Below are positions 1-7,882 of a DNA stretch of 64,000 nucleotides, one piece after another; position 1 is the first letter of the stretch, and every line of letters begins with the position of its first letter. The stretch lies in the NCBI GenBank assembly GCA_001570385.1, contig BBYL01000021.1, positions 62,001 through 126,000 on the forward strand, read 5' to 3'. The position numbers and the translations under genes were made by a program. The notes below the pieces were generated by a model. The model was given only the letters and a program-made list of their open reading frames with translations, ran no database searches and was not told the DNA's origin. The DNA is from Microtetraspora glauca. GTDB lineage: Bacteria > Actinomycetota > Actinomycetes > Streptosporangiales > Streptosporangiaceae.

Positions 1-1803
1 GGCCAAAGCGGCGTAGGCGCGCAGCGCGGTGGAAAGAGGGCGGTCGCGGTGGCGGGTCCGGTAGCCGATGCCCTGCTCCAGGTCGGCGCGCCGGGCTGCG
101 AGATCCGGCTCTTCGACCTGCAGGCGGAGGAGCCGGGCGGCGATGTCGATAGTGATGGTGTCGCCCTCCTGGACGAGAGCCAGGGGGCCGCCGGCGGCTG
201 CCTCGGGCGAGACGTGGCCGATCGACAGGCCGGAACTGCCGCCGGAGAAACGGCCGTCGGTGACCACCGCGCACGAGGTGGCCAGGCCCCGTCCTTTGAG
301 GTAGGCGGTCGGATACAGCATCTCCTGCATGCCGGGGCCTCCGCGTGGTCCCTCGTAGCGGATGACCAGGACGGTGCCCGGCGTGACGCGTCCGGACAGG
401 ATCGCTTCGGCGGCCTCCTCCTGCGACTCGGTCACCACCGCCCGGCCGCTGAAGATCTGCATGCCTTCCGGGACTCCGGCGGACTTGACCACAGCGCCGT
501 CGGGGGCGAGGTTGCCGCGCAGGACGGCCAGGCCCGCATCCGGCGAGTGGGCGTGGACGATGTCGCGGATGCAGCCGGCCGCGGCGTCCCGGTCGAGGGA
601 CTCCCAGCGGGCCGACTGGGAGAACGCGGTCGACGAGCGGGTGCCGCCTGGGGCGGCGTGGAACAATTCGATCGCCTCACGGGAGGGGGAAGGGCCGCGG
701 ACATCCCATGTGGCCAGCCACTCATCGAGGGAGTCGGCGTGGACGGCGTGCACGTCTTTGTGGAGCAGTCCGGCGCGGTGTAGTTCGCCCAGGATGGCGG
801 GGATGCCGCCGGCGCGGTGGACGTCCTCCATCAAATGCGGGCCGTTGGGGGCGACCTTGCACAGGTACGGCACCTGGTGGGAGCGGGCCTCGATGTCGGC
901 CAGGGTGTAGTCGAGGTCGGCCTCGTGGGCGGCGGCGAGCAGGTGCAACAGGGTGTTGGTGGAGCCGCCCATGGCCAGGTCCAGGGCCATGGCGTTGTCG
1001 AACGCGGCGCGGGAGGCGATGGATCTGGGCAGCACGCGGGTGTCGTCCATGCCGTAGTAGCGGGCGGCCAGTTCCATCACGGTGCGGCCGGCCTGCTCGT
1101 ACAGGGCCCGGCGGGCGGTGTGGGTGGCCAGGGTGGAGCCGTTGCCGGGCAGGGCCAGGCCGAGTGCTTCCAGCAGGCAGTTCATGGAGTTGGCGGTGAA
1201 CATGCCCGCGCAGGATCCGCAGGTGGGGCAGGCCGCCTCCTCGATCCGGGCCAGGTCGCCGTCCGGCACGGCGGGGTTGACGGCCTCAGAGACGGCGGTG
1301 ATCAGGTTCAGGCGGGTGCGGACCGTACCGTCGGTCAACACCGCGCGTCCGCCTTCCATGGGGCCGCCGGAGACGAACACGGTGGGGATGTCGAGCCGCA
1401 GCGAGGCCATCAGCATCCCGGGCGTGATCTTGTCGCAGTTGGAGACGCACACCAGGGCGTCGGCGCAGTGCGCCTGGACCATGTACTCGATGGAGTCGGC
1501 GATCAGGTCCCGCGACGGCAGCGAGTACAGCATCCCGGCATGGCCCATGGCGATGCCGTCGTCGATGGCGATGGTGTTGAACTCGCGCGCGATCCCGCCC
1601 GCCTCCGTGATGGCCTCGCAGACGATGCGGCCCACCGGTTGCAGGTGGGTGTGGCCCGGGACGAACTCGGTGAAGCTGTTGGCCACCGCGACGACCGGCT
1701 TGGTGCCGATGTCGGATGCCGGGATACCGGAGGCGCGCATCAGGGCGCGGGCCCCGGCCATGTTCCGGCCATGGGTGACCGTACGTGATCTCAACTGTGG
1801 CAT
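1..1803 (-). CDS. ilvD: Dihydroxy-acid dehydratase, C-terminus cut by window edge
   Basis: Dehydrates 2,3-dihydroxy-isovalerate and 2,3-dihydroxy-3-methylvalerate to the 2-oxo acids in valine/isoleucine (and pantothenate) synthesis; cytosolic iron-sulfur enzyme. The reverse strand gives 601 in-frame codons without a stop. It contains the family motifs CVSNCDKITPGM and CPTCGSCAGMFTANSMNC with the cluster-ligand cysteines, and near the end DGRFSGG. The start ATG at 1803 gives MPQLRSRTVTHGRNMAGARAL, the usual IlvD N-terminus. Only a few C-terminal residues should be missing, because the family is about 610-620 residues long. It is divergent from the XRE regulator at 1888. Confidence 0.96.
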   Translation of the reverse strand, partial: MPQLRSRTVTHGRNMAGARALMRASGIPASDIGTKPVVAVANSFTEFVPGHTHLQPVGRIVCEAITEAGGIAREFNTIAIDDGIAMGHAGMLYSLPSRDLIADSIEYMVQAHCADALVCVSNCDKITPGMLMASLRLDIPTVFVSGGPMEGGRAVLTDGTVRTRLNLITAVSEAVNPAVPDGDLARIEEAACPTCGSCAGMFTANSMNCLLEALGLALPGNGSTLATHTARRALYEQAGRTVMELAARYYGMDDTRVLPRSIASRAAFDNAMALDLAMGGSTNTLLHLLAAAHEADLDYTLADIEARSHQVPYLCKVAPNGPHLMEDVHRAGGIPAILGELHRAGLLHKDVHAVHADSLDEWLATWDVRGPSPSREAIELFHAAPGGTRSSTAFSQSARWESLDRDAAAGCIRDIVHAHSPDAGLAVLRGNLAPDGAVVKSAGVPEGMQIFSGRAVVTESQEEAAEAILSGRVTPGTVLVIRYEGPRGGPGMQEMLYPTAYLKGRGLATSCAVVTDGRFSGGSSGLSIGHVSPEAAAGGPLALVQEGDTITIDIAARLLRLQVEEPDLAARRADLEQGIGYRTRHRDRPLSTALRAYAALA

Positions 1804-1811
1804 GCCGCAAT

Positions 1812-1828
1812 GCTCGTGGCGCACGAGC
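1812..1828. promoter_or_regulatory. Perfect 7-3-7 inverted repeat upstream of ilvD
   Basis: GCTCGTG-GCG-CACGAGC lies 9 bp before the ilvD start codon, inside the ilvD/XRE divergent region. It could be an operator or a 5'-UTR hairpin for ilvD. The binding protein is unknown; the adjacent MmyB-like regulator is a candidate. Confidence 0.4.
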
Positions 1829-1848
1829 GTGCGGCGAAGACGCCCGTA

Positions 1849-1870
1849 CTGCTAGTAGTCCCACTACCAG
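1849..1870. promoter_or_regulatory. Imperfect inverted repeat upstream of MmyB-like regulator
   Basis: CTGCTAGT-AGTCCC-ACTACCAG matches in 7 of 8 arm positions and ends 17 bp before the GTG start of the regulator. It contains TAGTAGT, which could also be part of a -10 region. A likely autoregulatory operator, by inference only. Confidence 0.35.
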
Positions 1871-1887
1871 CATTTACCCTTGTCAGG

Positions 1888-2721
1888 GTGAACACGGCGG
1901 CCGAGCGACGGGCAGAACTGGGCAGCTTCCTGCGCGCCAGGCGGGCACACCTGGATCCCACGGCGGTGGGCCTGCCCCCGGCCGGGCCCCGCCGGAGGGG
2001 CGGGCTGCGCCGAGAGGAGGTCGCCACCCTCTCCGGGGTGAGCGCCACCTGGTACACGTGGCTGGAACAGGGCCGCGACATCCAGCCCTCCCGCCAGGTC
2101 CTGGACGCCCTCGCCCGCACCCTGCGCCTGACCACCACCGAGCACGCCTACGTGCTCTCCCTGGCCGGGTACACACCACTGCCCTCGGCCGCCGAACCGG
2201 TCGACCAGGTGGCGCCCGGCCACGTGCGGCGACTGCTGGACGCGCTCGCCGGCTTCCCGGCCTACGCCATCGCCCCCGACTGGACGATCACCGGCTGGAA
2301 CACCGCCTACACCGCGCTGTACCCGAACGTGGCCACCGTCGCCCCGCCCGAGCGCAACCTGCTGTGGCTGGTGTTCACCGACCCCTACGTCCGCGACCTG
2401 CTGCCCGACTGGGAGACCACCAGTCGCCGCTTCCTCGCCGAATTCCGCGCCGAGGCCGGACCCCGCCTCGGCGACCTGGCCCGCTCCGCAGTGATCCAGC
2501 GCCTCCTCCAGACGAGTAAGCCGTTCCGTGATGCCTGGCAAGACCACCACATCGAGGGCTTCGCCTCCCGCCTGCGCGTCTTCCACCACCCCGCTCAAGG
2601 CGTCCTGCGCTACGAACACCACCGCCTGGCCCCCGCGGACCACCCCGACCTGCATGTGGTGATCTACACCCCTGCCGCACCCACCGACACCGAGATCCCG
2701 CCTGGGGACACGCCTGGGTGA
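1888..2721 (+). CDS. XRE-family regulator with MmyB-like ligand-binding domain
   Basis: Predicted DNA-binding transcription regulator of 277 residues. Residues about 5-75 form an XRE helix-turn-helix (RGGLRREEVATLSGVSATWY, then TWLEQGRDIQPSRQVLDALA). Residues about 95-265 match the MmyB-like sensory domain: APDWTITGWNTAYTALYP, LLWLVFTDPYVRDL, and a C-terminal HHPAQGVLRYEHHRL segment. That domain is thought to bind fatty-acid-like ligands. The GTG at 1888 is preferred because the family begins just before the RRAELGSFLRARR segment; an ATG at 1810 would add 26 atypical residues and run through the divergent promoter. It is divergent from ilvD, whose expression it might influence. Confidence 0.85.
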   Translation: MNTAAERRAELGSFLRARRAHLDPTAVGLPPAGPRRRGGLRREEVATLSGVSATWYTWLEQGRDIQPSRQVLDALARTLRLTTTEHAYVLSLAGYTPLPSAAEPVDQVAPGHVRRLLDALAGFPAYAIAPDWTITGWNTAYTALYPNVATVAPPERNLLWLVFTDPYVRDLLPDWETTSRRFLAEFRAEAGPRLGDLARSAVIQRLLQTSKPFRDAWQDHHIEGFASRLRVFHHPAQGVLRYEHHRLAPADHPDLHVVIYTPAAPTDTEIPPGDTPG

Positions 2722-2734
2722 AGCGCCAATCCGT

Positions 2735-3114
2735 ACCTCGCCTACAGAGGTCGGCTCCGCCGTATCGGCGGCCTGGGCGACGTCCTGCCGGGGCGGGCTC
2801 GCCGCGCCCGCCGGGTGCGCCGAGGACCATGAGCGCGGTCAATGGAAGGACGCGCAGGCCGCTGGCGAGCGCATCGAGGCGGAGTACGTCCTGGAGGTAG
2901 AACGTGGCCGTGAAGAGTGCGCCGAACAGGCCGGCGTTGGTGACCAGCAGAATCGCCATCGATGCCGTCACCGGCACGGACCGCGCCACCGCGTGCGGCA
3001 CGGTCGGGTGCGCGGTGCGGCGTTCGTGCCAGGTGAGCAGGGCCGCGCCGGTGAGGTCGAGGCGCCGGCCACACTGACCAGGAGTGCGAGGTGCCGCCGT
3101 ACGGGCGCGGTCAT
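2735..3114 (-). pseudogene. Decayed MFS drug-efflux gene (DHA2-like) downstream of TetR
   Basis: The reading begins as ATG overlapping the TetR stop (ATGA at 3114-3111) with MTAPVRRHLALLVSVAG, a plausible first membrane helix. It then shifts frame into LDLTGAALLTW and VPVTASMAILLVTNAGLFGA, and ends around FYLQDVLRLDALASGLRVLP. These pieces resemble the middle of a 14-helix DHA2 transporter, while about 150 N-terminal residues and the C-terminal half are missing. This looks like internal deletion plus frameshift of the pump normally controlled by the adjacent TetR. Non-functional. Confidence 0.7.
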
Positions 3115-3767
3115 GAGTCCACCGGGCCCAGGTGAGCGTCCAGCACCGTGGCGACGAGTTGGTCCAGTTGGTCGCTGCCAGGCGCACCGGCTGGCGGTGG
3201 GGCGTCGAGGGCGAGCTGAAGGCTGCCCCACGCCCACAGTTGGGCGATGCCGTGCAGGTTCGCCCAGAGGGCGGCGGCCGTCACGGCCGGCGGCGGTGCG
3301 GCCTCGTTCGGCGCGCCGGGCCGGTGCGCGGTGGTCGGCTCCGCCCGGCATTGGGCGATGAGGGCGACGATGCGCTCGAACAGCGGGAGGGTCGCCTCCC
3401 GCAGCCGTCGTTCGCCGGAGGCGTGTTGCTCGCTGTCGAGCAGATCGTGGCGAAACATCAGCTCGAACATGCCGCGGTTCTCCAGCGCGTACCCGACGTA
3501 AACCAGCGCGGCGGCCTGCACCTGGGCTCGCGGCGATGTGGTGTCGGCGATCGCGGCCGCGAACCGGGCCCCGAGATCCTCGAAACCCCGCCGGGCGATC
3601 GCTGACAACAGGGCATGGTGCGTGGGGAAATACCGGCGCGGCGCCCCATGCGACACCCCCGCCCCGCGGGCGATCTCGCGCAGCCCCAGCGACGCGGAGC
3701 CCTCGGTCGTCACGAGATCCACTCCGACGTCGATCAGCCGCTCCCGAAGGGAGCTCTCACCTTCCAT
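3111..3767 (-). CDS. TetR-family repressor
   Basis: TetR-type regulator of 218 residues. The N-terminal helix-turn-helix is about residues 8-55 (LIDVGVDLVTTEGSASLGLR, then EIARGAGVSHGAPRRYFPTH). The C-terminal domain has the WANLHGIAQLWAWGSL segment of the WHG-type subgroup. The stop overlaps the start of a broken MFS pump gene by 4 bp, the standard layout of a repressor and the efflux pump it controls. Two palindromes at its own start (3767-3802) are the likely operators. With its pump dead, the repressor may be an orphan or act elsewhere. Confidence 0.85.
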   Translation of the reverse strand: MEGESSLRERLIDVGVDLVTTEGSASLGLREIARGAGVSHGAPRRYFPTHHALLSAIARRGFEDLGARFAAAIADTTSPRAQVQAAALVYVGYALENRGMFELMFRHDLLDSEQHASGERRLREATLPLFERIVALIAQCRAEPTTAHRPGAPNEAAPPPAVTAAALWANLHGIAQLWAWGSLQLALDAPPPAGAPGSDQLDQLVATVLDAHLGPVDS

Positions 3768-3802
3768 AGACAGTGTCTACGAGGACGAGCAGACGGTGTC
3801 TA
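3767..3802. promoter_or_regulatory. Tandem TetR-type operators
   Basis: TAGACA-G-TGTCTA (3767-3779) is a perfect palindrome. CAGACG-G-TGTCTA (3790-3802) is a near copy 23 bp downstream. Both sit at the start of the TetR gene and are typical of TetR autoregulation. Confidence 0.6.
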
Positions 3803-3819
3803 CTCGCGACGATCGGACC

Positions 3820-3970
3820 GCGCTCCGGCGCTTCAGCCGGTCTCGGCCCGGCCCTGTTCGCCTCCGTCCGGCAGGCCGGGGCGGCCGCGCCGGCCATCGT
3901 GGGCTACTCAGGCGGGCTCACGGCGGGCGCGTTCTGCGTGGCGCCTGGCGCATCCTCCCCCAGCTCACGC
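3820..3970 (+). pseudogene. Possible MFS transporter C-terminal fragment
   Basis: An open frame gives LGPALFASVRQAGAAAPAIV followed by GGLTAGAF. This resembles the last helices of DHA2-type MFS pumps (ASVRQxGxALGxAxLG). There is no upstream half and no credible start. It may be a displaced remnant of the decayed pump beside the TetR gene. Weak evidence. Confidence 0.3.
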
Positions 3971-4034
3971 AGGGGCTGGACGCGGCGTGGTGGCAGGACT
4001 GACGGCCGGCACACCGCCCCTTCCGAGCACGAGC

Positions 4035-4583
4035 TCAACCAGACGGCGTGACCGAGGACCACACGCCGAACCACTGCTCGGCGCCGTACTCCTCAAACCG
4101 CTCCACCTCGGTGAACCCCAGCTTCGCCGCGAGGCGCATCGAGCGGTCGTTGGCGGTCTGGGTACAGAGCACTACCGGCTCGCTGGGAAGCGCGCCGGCG
4201 AACCAGTCGAGTGCCGCCGCGCACGCCTCGGTGGCGTACCCGCATCCCCACGCCTCCGGCAGGAACATGTAGCCGAGTTCGGCCTCCGCGGCATCCGGAC
4301 GGACGTGACCCGGACGCTCCGCGTCGCGCCGATCGAGCGTGACGATGCCGATCATCGCTCCGTCCAGATCGACCACGAAAAGGCCGGGGCGCCGCCTGGG
4401 AACCTCAGGCACCGCACGCTCGAACTCATCACGCGGTTGAGGACCACCGATGTAGGTGCCCACCTCTGGGGAGGTGAACAGCTCGATGATCGCCGCACGG
4501 TCCCGGGCCTCGGGCTCACGGAGGACGAGCCGCTCGGTCCGTATCGGGGCCGGTGGCCAGGCAACGGGTCCGAGCTCAGTCAT
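4035..4583 (-). CDS. GNAT-family N-acetyltransferase (RimJ/RimL type)
   Basis: Predicted acetyl-CoA-dependent acyltransferase of 182 residues. The order is typical of the RimJ/RimL subgroup: RTERLVLREPEARDRAAI at the start, then GIVTLDRRDAERPG, LGYMFLPEAWGCGYATEA (acetyl-CoA binding, the G-x-G/A loop being GCGYA), then CTQTANDRSMRLAAKLGF. The ATG at 4583 (MTELGPVAW) is preferred over the ATG at 4628, which adds 15 arginine-rich residues. The substrate is unknown; protein N-terminal, antibiotic and small-amine acetylation are all possible. It stands alone. Confidence 0.85.
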   Translation of the reverse strand: MTELGPVAWPPAPIRTERLVLREPEARDRAAIIELFTSPEVGTYIGGPQPRDEFERAVPEVPRRRPGLFVVDLDGAMIGIVTLDRRDAERPGHVRPDAAEAELGYMFLPEAWGCGYATEACAAALDWFAGALPSEPVVLCTQTANDRSMRLAAKLGFTEVERFEEYGAEQWFGVWSSVTPSG

Positions 4584-4667
4584 GGCGGGCAACCTATCGC
4601 ACTCCCGCCGAGCAACACGCACTCTCACAACTCACAAACAAAAGCCACGGCGCCTCAAGACGACATG

Positions 4668-4839
4668 AGGGCACCGAGGGGCCGCCAAGAAGCACCCTGG
4701 CCTCTCGGTGCCCTTGTGGAACGCCCTCGATCTCTGACATGTGATCAGTGTGACGGCTACGCGGGCTTTGGTCCTGTTCCCGTTTCCAGACCTCGACCTG
4801 GATGGCGGCGCTGCCGTACATCGAGGACCTGGCAGCGCC
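4668..4839. other. Two long hairpins in the GNAT/secreted-protein intergenic region
   Basis: The 4584-4931 gap holds no gene but two strong inverted repeats. The first has 16-nt arms at 4668-4683 and 4699-4714 (AGGGCACCGAGGGGCC against GGCCTCTCGGTGCCCT), fully paired if one G-U is allowed, with a 15-nt loop. The second has perfect 9-nt arms at 4807-4815 and 4831-4839 (GGCGCTGCC/GGCAGCGCC). Neither is followed by a T-run. Downstream GAACC-TTATA-GGTTC (about 4842-4858) could contain a -10 element of the secreted-protein gene. Confidence 0.5.
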
Positions 4840-4931
4840 CTGGAACCTTATAGGTTCTCAAGATCCCAGCTAGGCGATGATCATTACCTGAGTTCCGCAC
4901 AACAACAGTCCATCTGGGAAAGGATCAACGA

Positions 4932-5336
4932 ATGATCACTCGTCGTCGAATCAGCGCTCTTGCGCTCGCGGCAGTGTGCGCCGCTGTGCCGCTGACCACC
5001 TTCTCCGCGTCCGCGGCCCAGGCCGGCGCAGCTGGTTTTGGCCCGACGAAGTGCAGCCCTCTCACGAACGGTGACCTGTGCGCGACCGGCATTTCCGGCT
5101 CTCCCGCCGGGTACGACGCGGCCTACGCCAAGCACTCGGGCCCCAAAATCACTGCGCGGTTCCGCCTGATGTGCATTAATGGCTTCCAGAAAGACGATAA
5201 CGGCGCCTTCTCCATCTCGGCAGGTCAGAGAAGGAGTTTCGTCTTCTCAGTCGGTAACCAGGGGTCTTGCCGGGTGCGAATGCATGACCAGACCAATGGA
5301 GCGTACTTCTACAGCCCTTACGTGGTAATACCCTAA
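4932..5336 (+). CDS. Small secreted protein of unknown function
   Basis: Not recognised as any family. The 134-residue product has a clear Sec signal: a positively charged MITRRR start, a hydrophobic core, then SASAAQA before a probable cleavage around residue 31. The mature part is about 100 residues with four cysteines, which suggests two disulfides, and ends in YFYSPYVVIP. The ribosome site GGAAAGGA lies about 7 bp before the ATG. The gene is flanked by hairpins upstream and a transposase relic downstream and stands alone. It could be an inhibitor-like or cell-wall-associated protein. Confidence 0.7.
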   Translation: MITRRRISALALAAVCAAVPLTTFSASAAQAGAAGFGPTKCSPLTNGDLCATGISGSPAGYDAAYAKHSGPKITARFRLMCINGFQKDDNGAFSISAGQRRSFVFSVGNQGSCRVRMHDQTNGAYFYSPYVVIP

Positions 5337-5439
5337 ACACCAGTCAGTGGCGACCAGACGGCGATTGGTTTGCGCCCTGGCGGGGGCTGCCCTCGGCACC
5401 CCGGCGGGCCGCAACGGCGGGGCCTCGACTGGCCACCGG

Positions 5440-6760
5440 CCCGGTGGAGGCGTCCCCGGCCGCAGTGAAGGCCGAGGTCGCCAAGCTGGAGTTCCTGCGC
5501 TCGTTGGGCGCGGACAGTCTGGACCTGTCGGCGCTGCCTGCCGAGCGGCGCAGGTTCCTGGCCACGGTCGGCCGGCGGTTGACCGCGCAGGCGCTGGAAC
5601 GCCGCGATCCGCAGCGCCGGTACCCGATCCTGCTGACGCTGCTGGCGCAGTCGGCGACCGACGTGCTCGACGAGGTTGTGCAGCTGTTCGACCAGGCGAT
5701 CTCCGCGCGGGAGAGCAAGGCCGAACGCAAGATGCGCGACGCGCCGGCCGAACGGGGCAAAGCCGGAGAAGACCGGCAGGCGCTGCTGGGATCTGCTGGC
5801 CATCATCACCGACCCGCAGATCAGCGACGAGCAGATCGGCGGCCTGATCCGAGGTGAACGGATCGGCTGGCCTCGCCTGCGGTCGGCGGTGACGCAGGCC
5901 GCGCCAGCGCGCGGAGTTCTGCCAGCTGGTCGGCAAACCCGCCGACCCCGACCGCGCGCTGGCTGCGGCCGCCGACGAGCTGGGTGAGGCGCTCGGCGAG
6001 CTGGAGGGAGTCCTCGCTGCTGGGGATGGCCCGGTGCGTCTGGACGACGGCGGTGATCTGGTGATCTCGCCGCTGACCGCCGAGGACGTCCCGGCCGAGG
6101 CGACTGCGTTGAAGCTCTCCCCGCGGATCCGGGATCTGGGCAAGATCACGCTCTACCGGGCCGGATCGCGTGCGCAGATCGAGGCCGACTTCCCGCACAC
6201 CGGGCCGCTGCTGACCCGCAAGCTCAACACTGACCTGATCGCCGAGCACTAGGACGACCTGCTCCGGCTGGCCGGTTCGCCAAGTTCGGTCACGCCACCG
6301 CCTCGCTACTGGTCGGCAAGCTGTCCGCGGCCGGCAGGCAGAACGCGCTCGCCGCAGCGCTCAAGGAGTAAGGGGCACTGCGGCGCACCATCTACGCCGC
6401 CCGATACCTCGCCGACCCGGCCTACCGGCGCAAGATCTCCCGGCAGCTGAACAAGGGCGATTAGCTGCACGCGCTCAAGCGAGACCTGCTCTACGCCCAC
6501 GAGGGCGCCATCCGAGCGCGGCACCTCGAAGCTCAGACCGAGCAGGCGTGGTGCCTGACGCTGGCCACCAACGCCGTGGTCGCCTGGACCACCGAGTACT
6601 ACGGCCTCGCGGTCGAGCCGATGCGCAGGGCGGGACGCCGCATCGACGACGAGGTCCTGGCCCACATCTCCCCGGCGCACAGCGAGAACATCAACTTCTT
6701 CGGCGCAATCGAGGTCGACATCGAAGGTGAACTCGCCCAGCTCGGTCCCACCGGCTGTCG
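5440..6760 (+). pseudogene. Tn3-family transposase relic
   Basis: Several frames carry consecutive pieces of a TnpA of the Tn3 family. First come LEFLRSLGADSLDLSALPAE and RRYPILLTLLAQSATDVLDE in one frame; WDLLAIITDPQISDEQIGGL in another; then KLSPRIRDLGKITLYRAG and FPHTGPLLTRKLNTDLIAEH. The C-terminal block TIYAARYLADPAYRRKISRQ, LHALKRDLLYAHEGAIRARH and LAHISPAHSENINFFGAIEV is characteristic of the family. Stops at about 6250 and 6462, frameshifts, and loss of the N-terminus and of the central DDE region make it inactive. No resolvase or terminal repeat was found. Confidence 0.8.
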
Positions 6761-7060
6761 GCCGCTGCGCGTGCTACCGCAACGCCTCTGCGAAAGTAGA
6801 CAGCCTCTGTTGCAGGTGGCCGTGGAAGGCCTTCCCGTCCGGGCGGACGGCAGCAGCGGTCGGGGAGAGCTGGCCATGGGTGCGCCGCTGCCCGTACGAG
6901 GGTGAAGTCGAGATCCGGTGGGTAGTGCTCGAGCCCAGCCGAGTACGCCGTGCCGAGTCCGGAACGCGAGGATTACCTGCGGACGCAGATCGCGCACCGA
7001 TTAGGTTTCCGCGCCGTGCCCGTCTGTACGTGTGAGATCGACTCACGGGAGGCTGGCACG

Positions 7061-7624
7061 ATGCGGAAACTGATCTTCGGCATGAACCTGAGCCTGGACG
7101 GCTACATCGCCGCGCCCGGCGACGACCTCGGCTGGAGCGTACCGAGCGACGAGCTGTTCCAGTGGTGGTCCGACCGGGTGGGGGCGACCGGCCTGGCGCT
7201 GTACGGGCGCAAACTGTGGGAGACGATGAGCTCCCACTGGCCGACCGCCGACCAGCAGCCCGGCGCCACACCGGCGGAGATCGAGTACGCCCGCCGCTGG
7301 CGGGACATGCCGAAGGTGGTGTTCTCCTCGACGACCAGCACGGTCGACTGGAACACCCGCCTGGTAACCGGCGACGCGGTCACCGAGATCACCCGGCTCA
7401 AGGCCGAAGACGGTGGCCCCATGGACATCGGCGGCGCCACACTTGCCGCAGCGGCCATGCGGGCCGGGCTGATCGACGAGTACGTGCTGGTCACCGCACC
7501 GGCCTTGCTGGGCGGCGGCACGCCGTTCTTTACGGCCCTGGACAACTGGGTGAACCTGAACCTGGTGGAGACGCGGACGTTTCCCGGCGGCGTGGTGCTG
7601 ACCCGATACGAGACGAGGCGATGA
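7061..7624 (+). CDS. Dihydrofolate reductase-like (RibD C-terminal domain) protein
   Basis: Predicted NADPH-dependent reductase of 187 residues with a single RibD_C domain. MRKLIFGMNLSLDGYIAAPG opens the fold. LALYGRKLWETM and KVVFSSTTSTVDWNTRLVTG follow. PMDIGGATLAAAAMRAGLID is the dinucleotide-binding segment and APALLGGGTPFF closes it. Stand-alone members are widespread in actinobacteria and their substrates are mostly unknown. The ATG at 7061 follows GGGAGG at 7048-7053 with good spacing; an upstream in-frame start at 6950 lacks support. It is convergent with the sigma-factor gene, and a shared terminator lies between them. Confidence 0.88.
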   Translation: MRKLIFGMNLSLDGYIAAPGDDLGWSVPSDELFQWWSDRVGATGLALYGRKLWETMSSHWPTADQQPGATPAEIEYARRWRDMPKVVFSSTTSTVDWNTRLVTGDAVTEITRLKAEDGGPMDIGGATLAAAAMRAGLIDEYVLVTAPALLGGGTPFFTALDNWVNLNLVETRTFPGGVVLTRYETRR

Positions 7625-7812
7625 GCACGGGCCAGATGCTCGGCTCGTGAGGCCAGGTCGAAATCCTTCCTGGCGTGCTCACCGTGACCCTCGGCTATGA
7701 GGGAACCTTCCCCGGGCCCTTCCTTGCGTTCCGAGTGAGCTGTTGACCGACTTGCTGGAGATGAGGTACGACGGCGTCGTTGATTGTGACGATGTTCTTC
7801 GGGCATGAAGAT

Positions 7813-7837
7813 GCCCCGCCGGCAACGCCGGCGGGGC
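7813..7837. terminator. Bidirectional terminator hairpin
   Basis: CCCCGCCGGC-AAC-GCCGGCGGGG forms a perfect 10-bp stem, 11 bp with the outer G-C. It sits between the convergent reductase and ECF sigma genes. There is no clear T-run, which is usual for high-GC actinobacterial terminators. Confidence 0.7.
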
Positions 7838-7882
7838 GGTGGTGTTCGCGTTGTCGCGTTGGTGTTCAGCTGGTCGCGGTGC

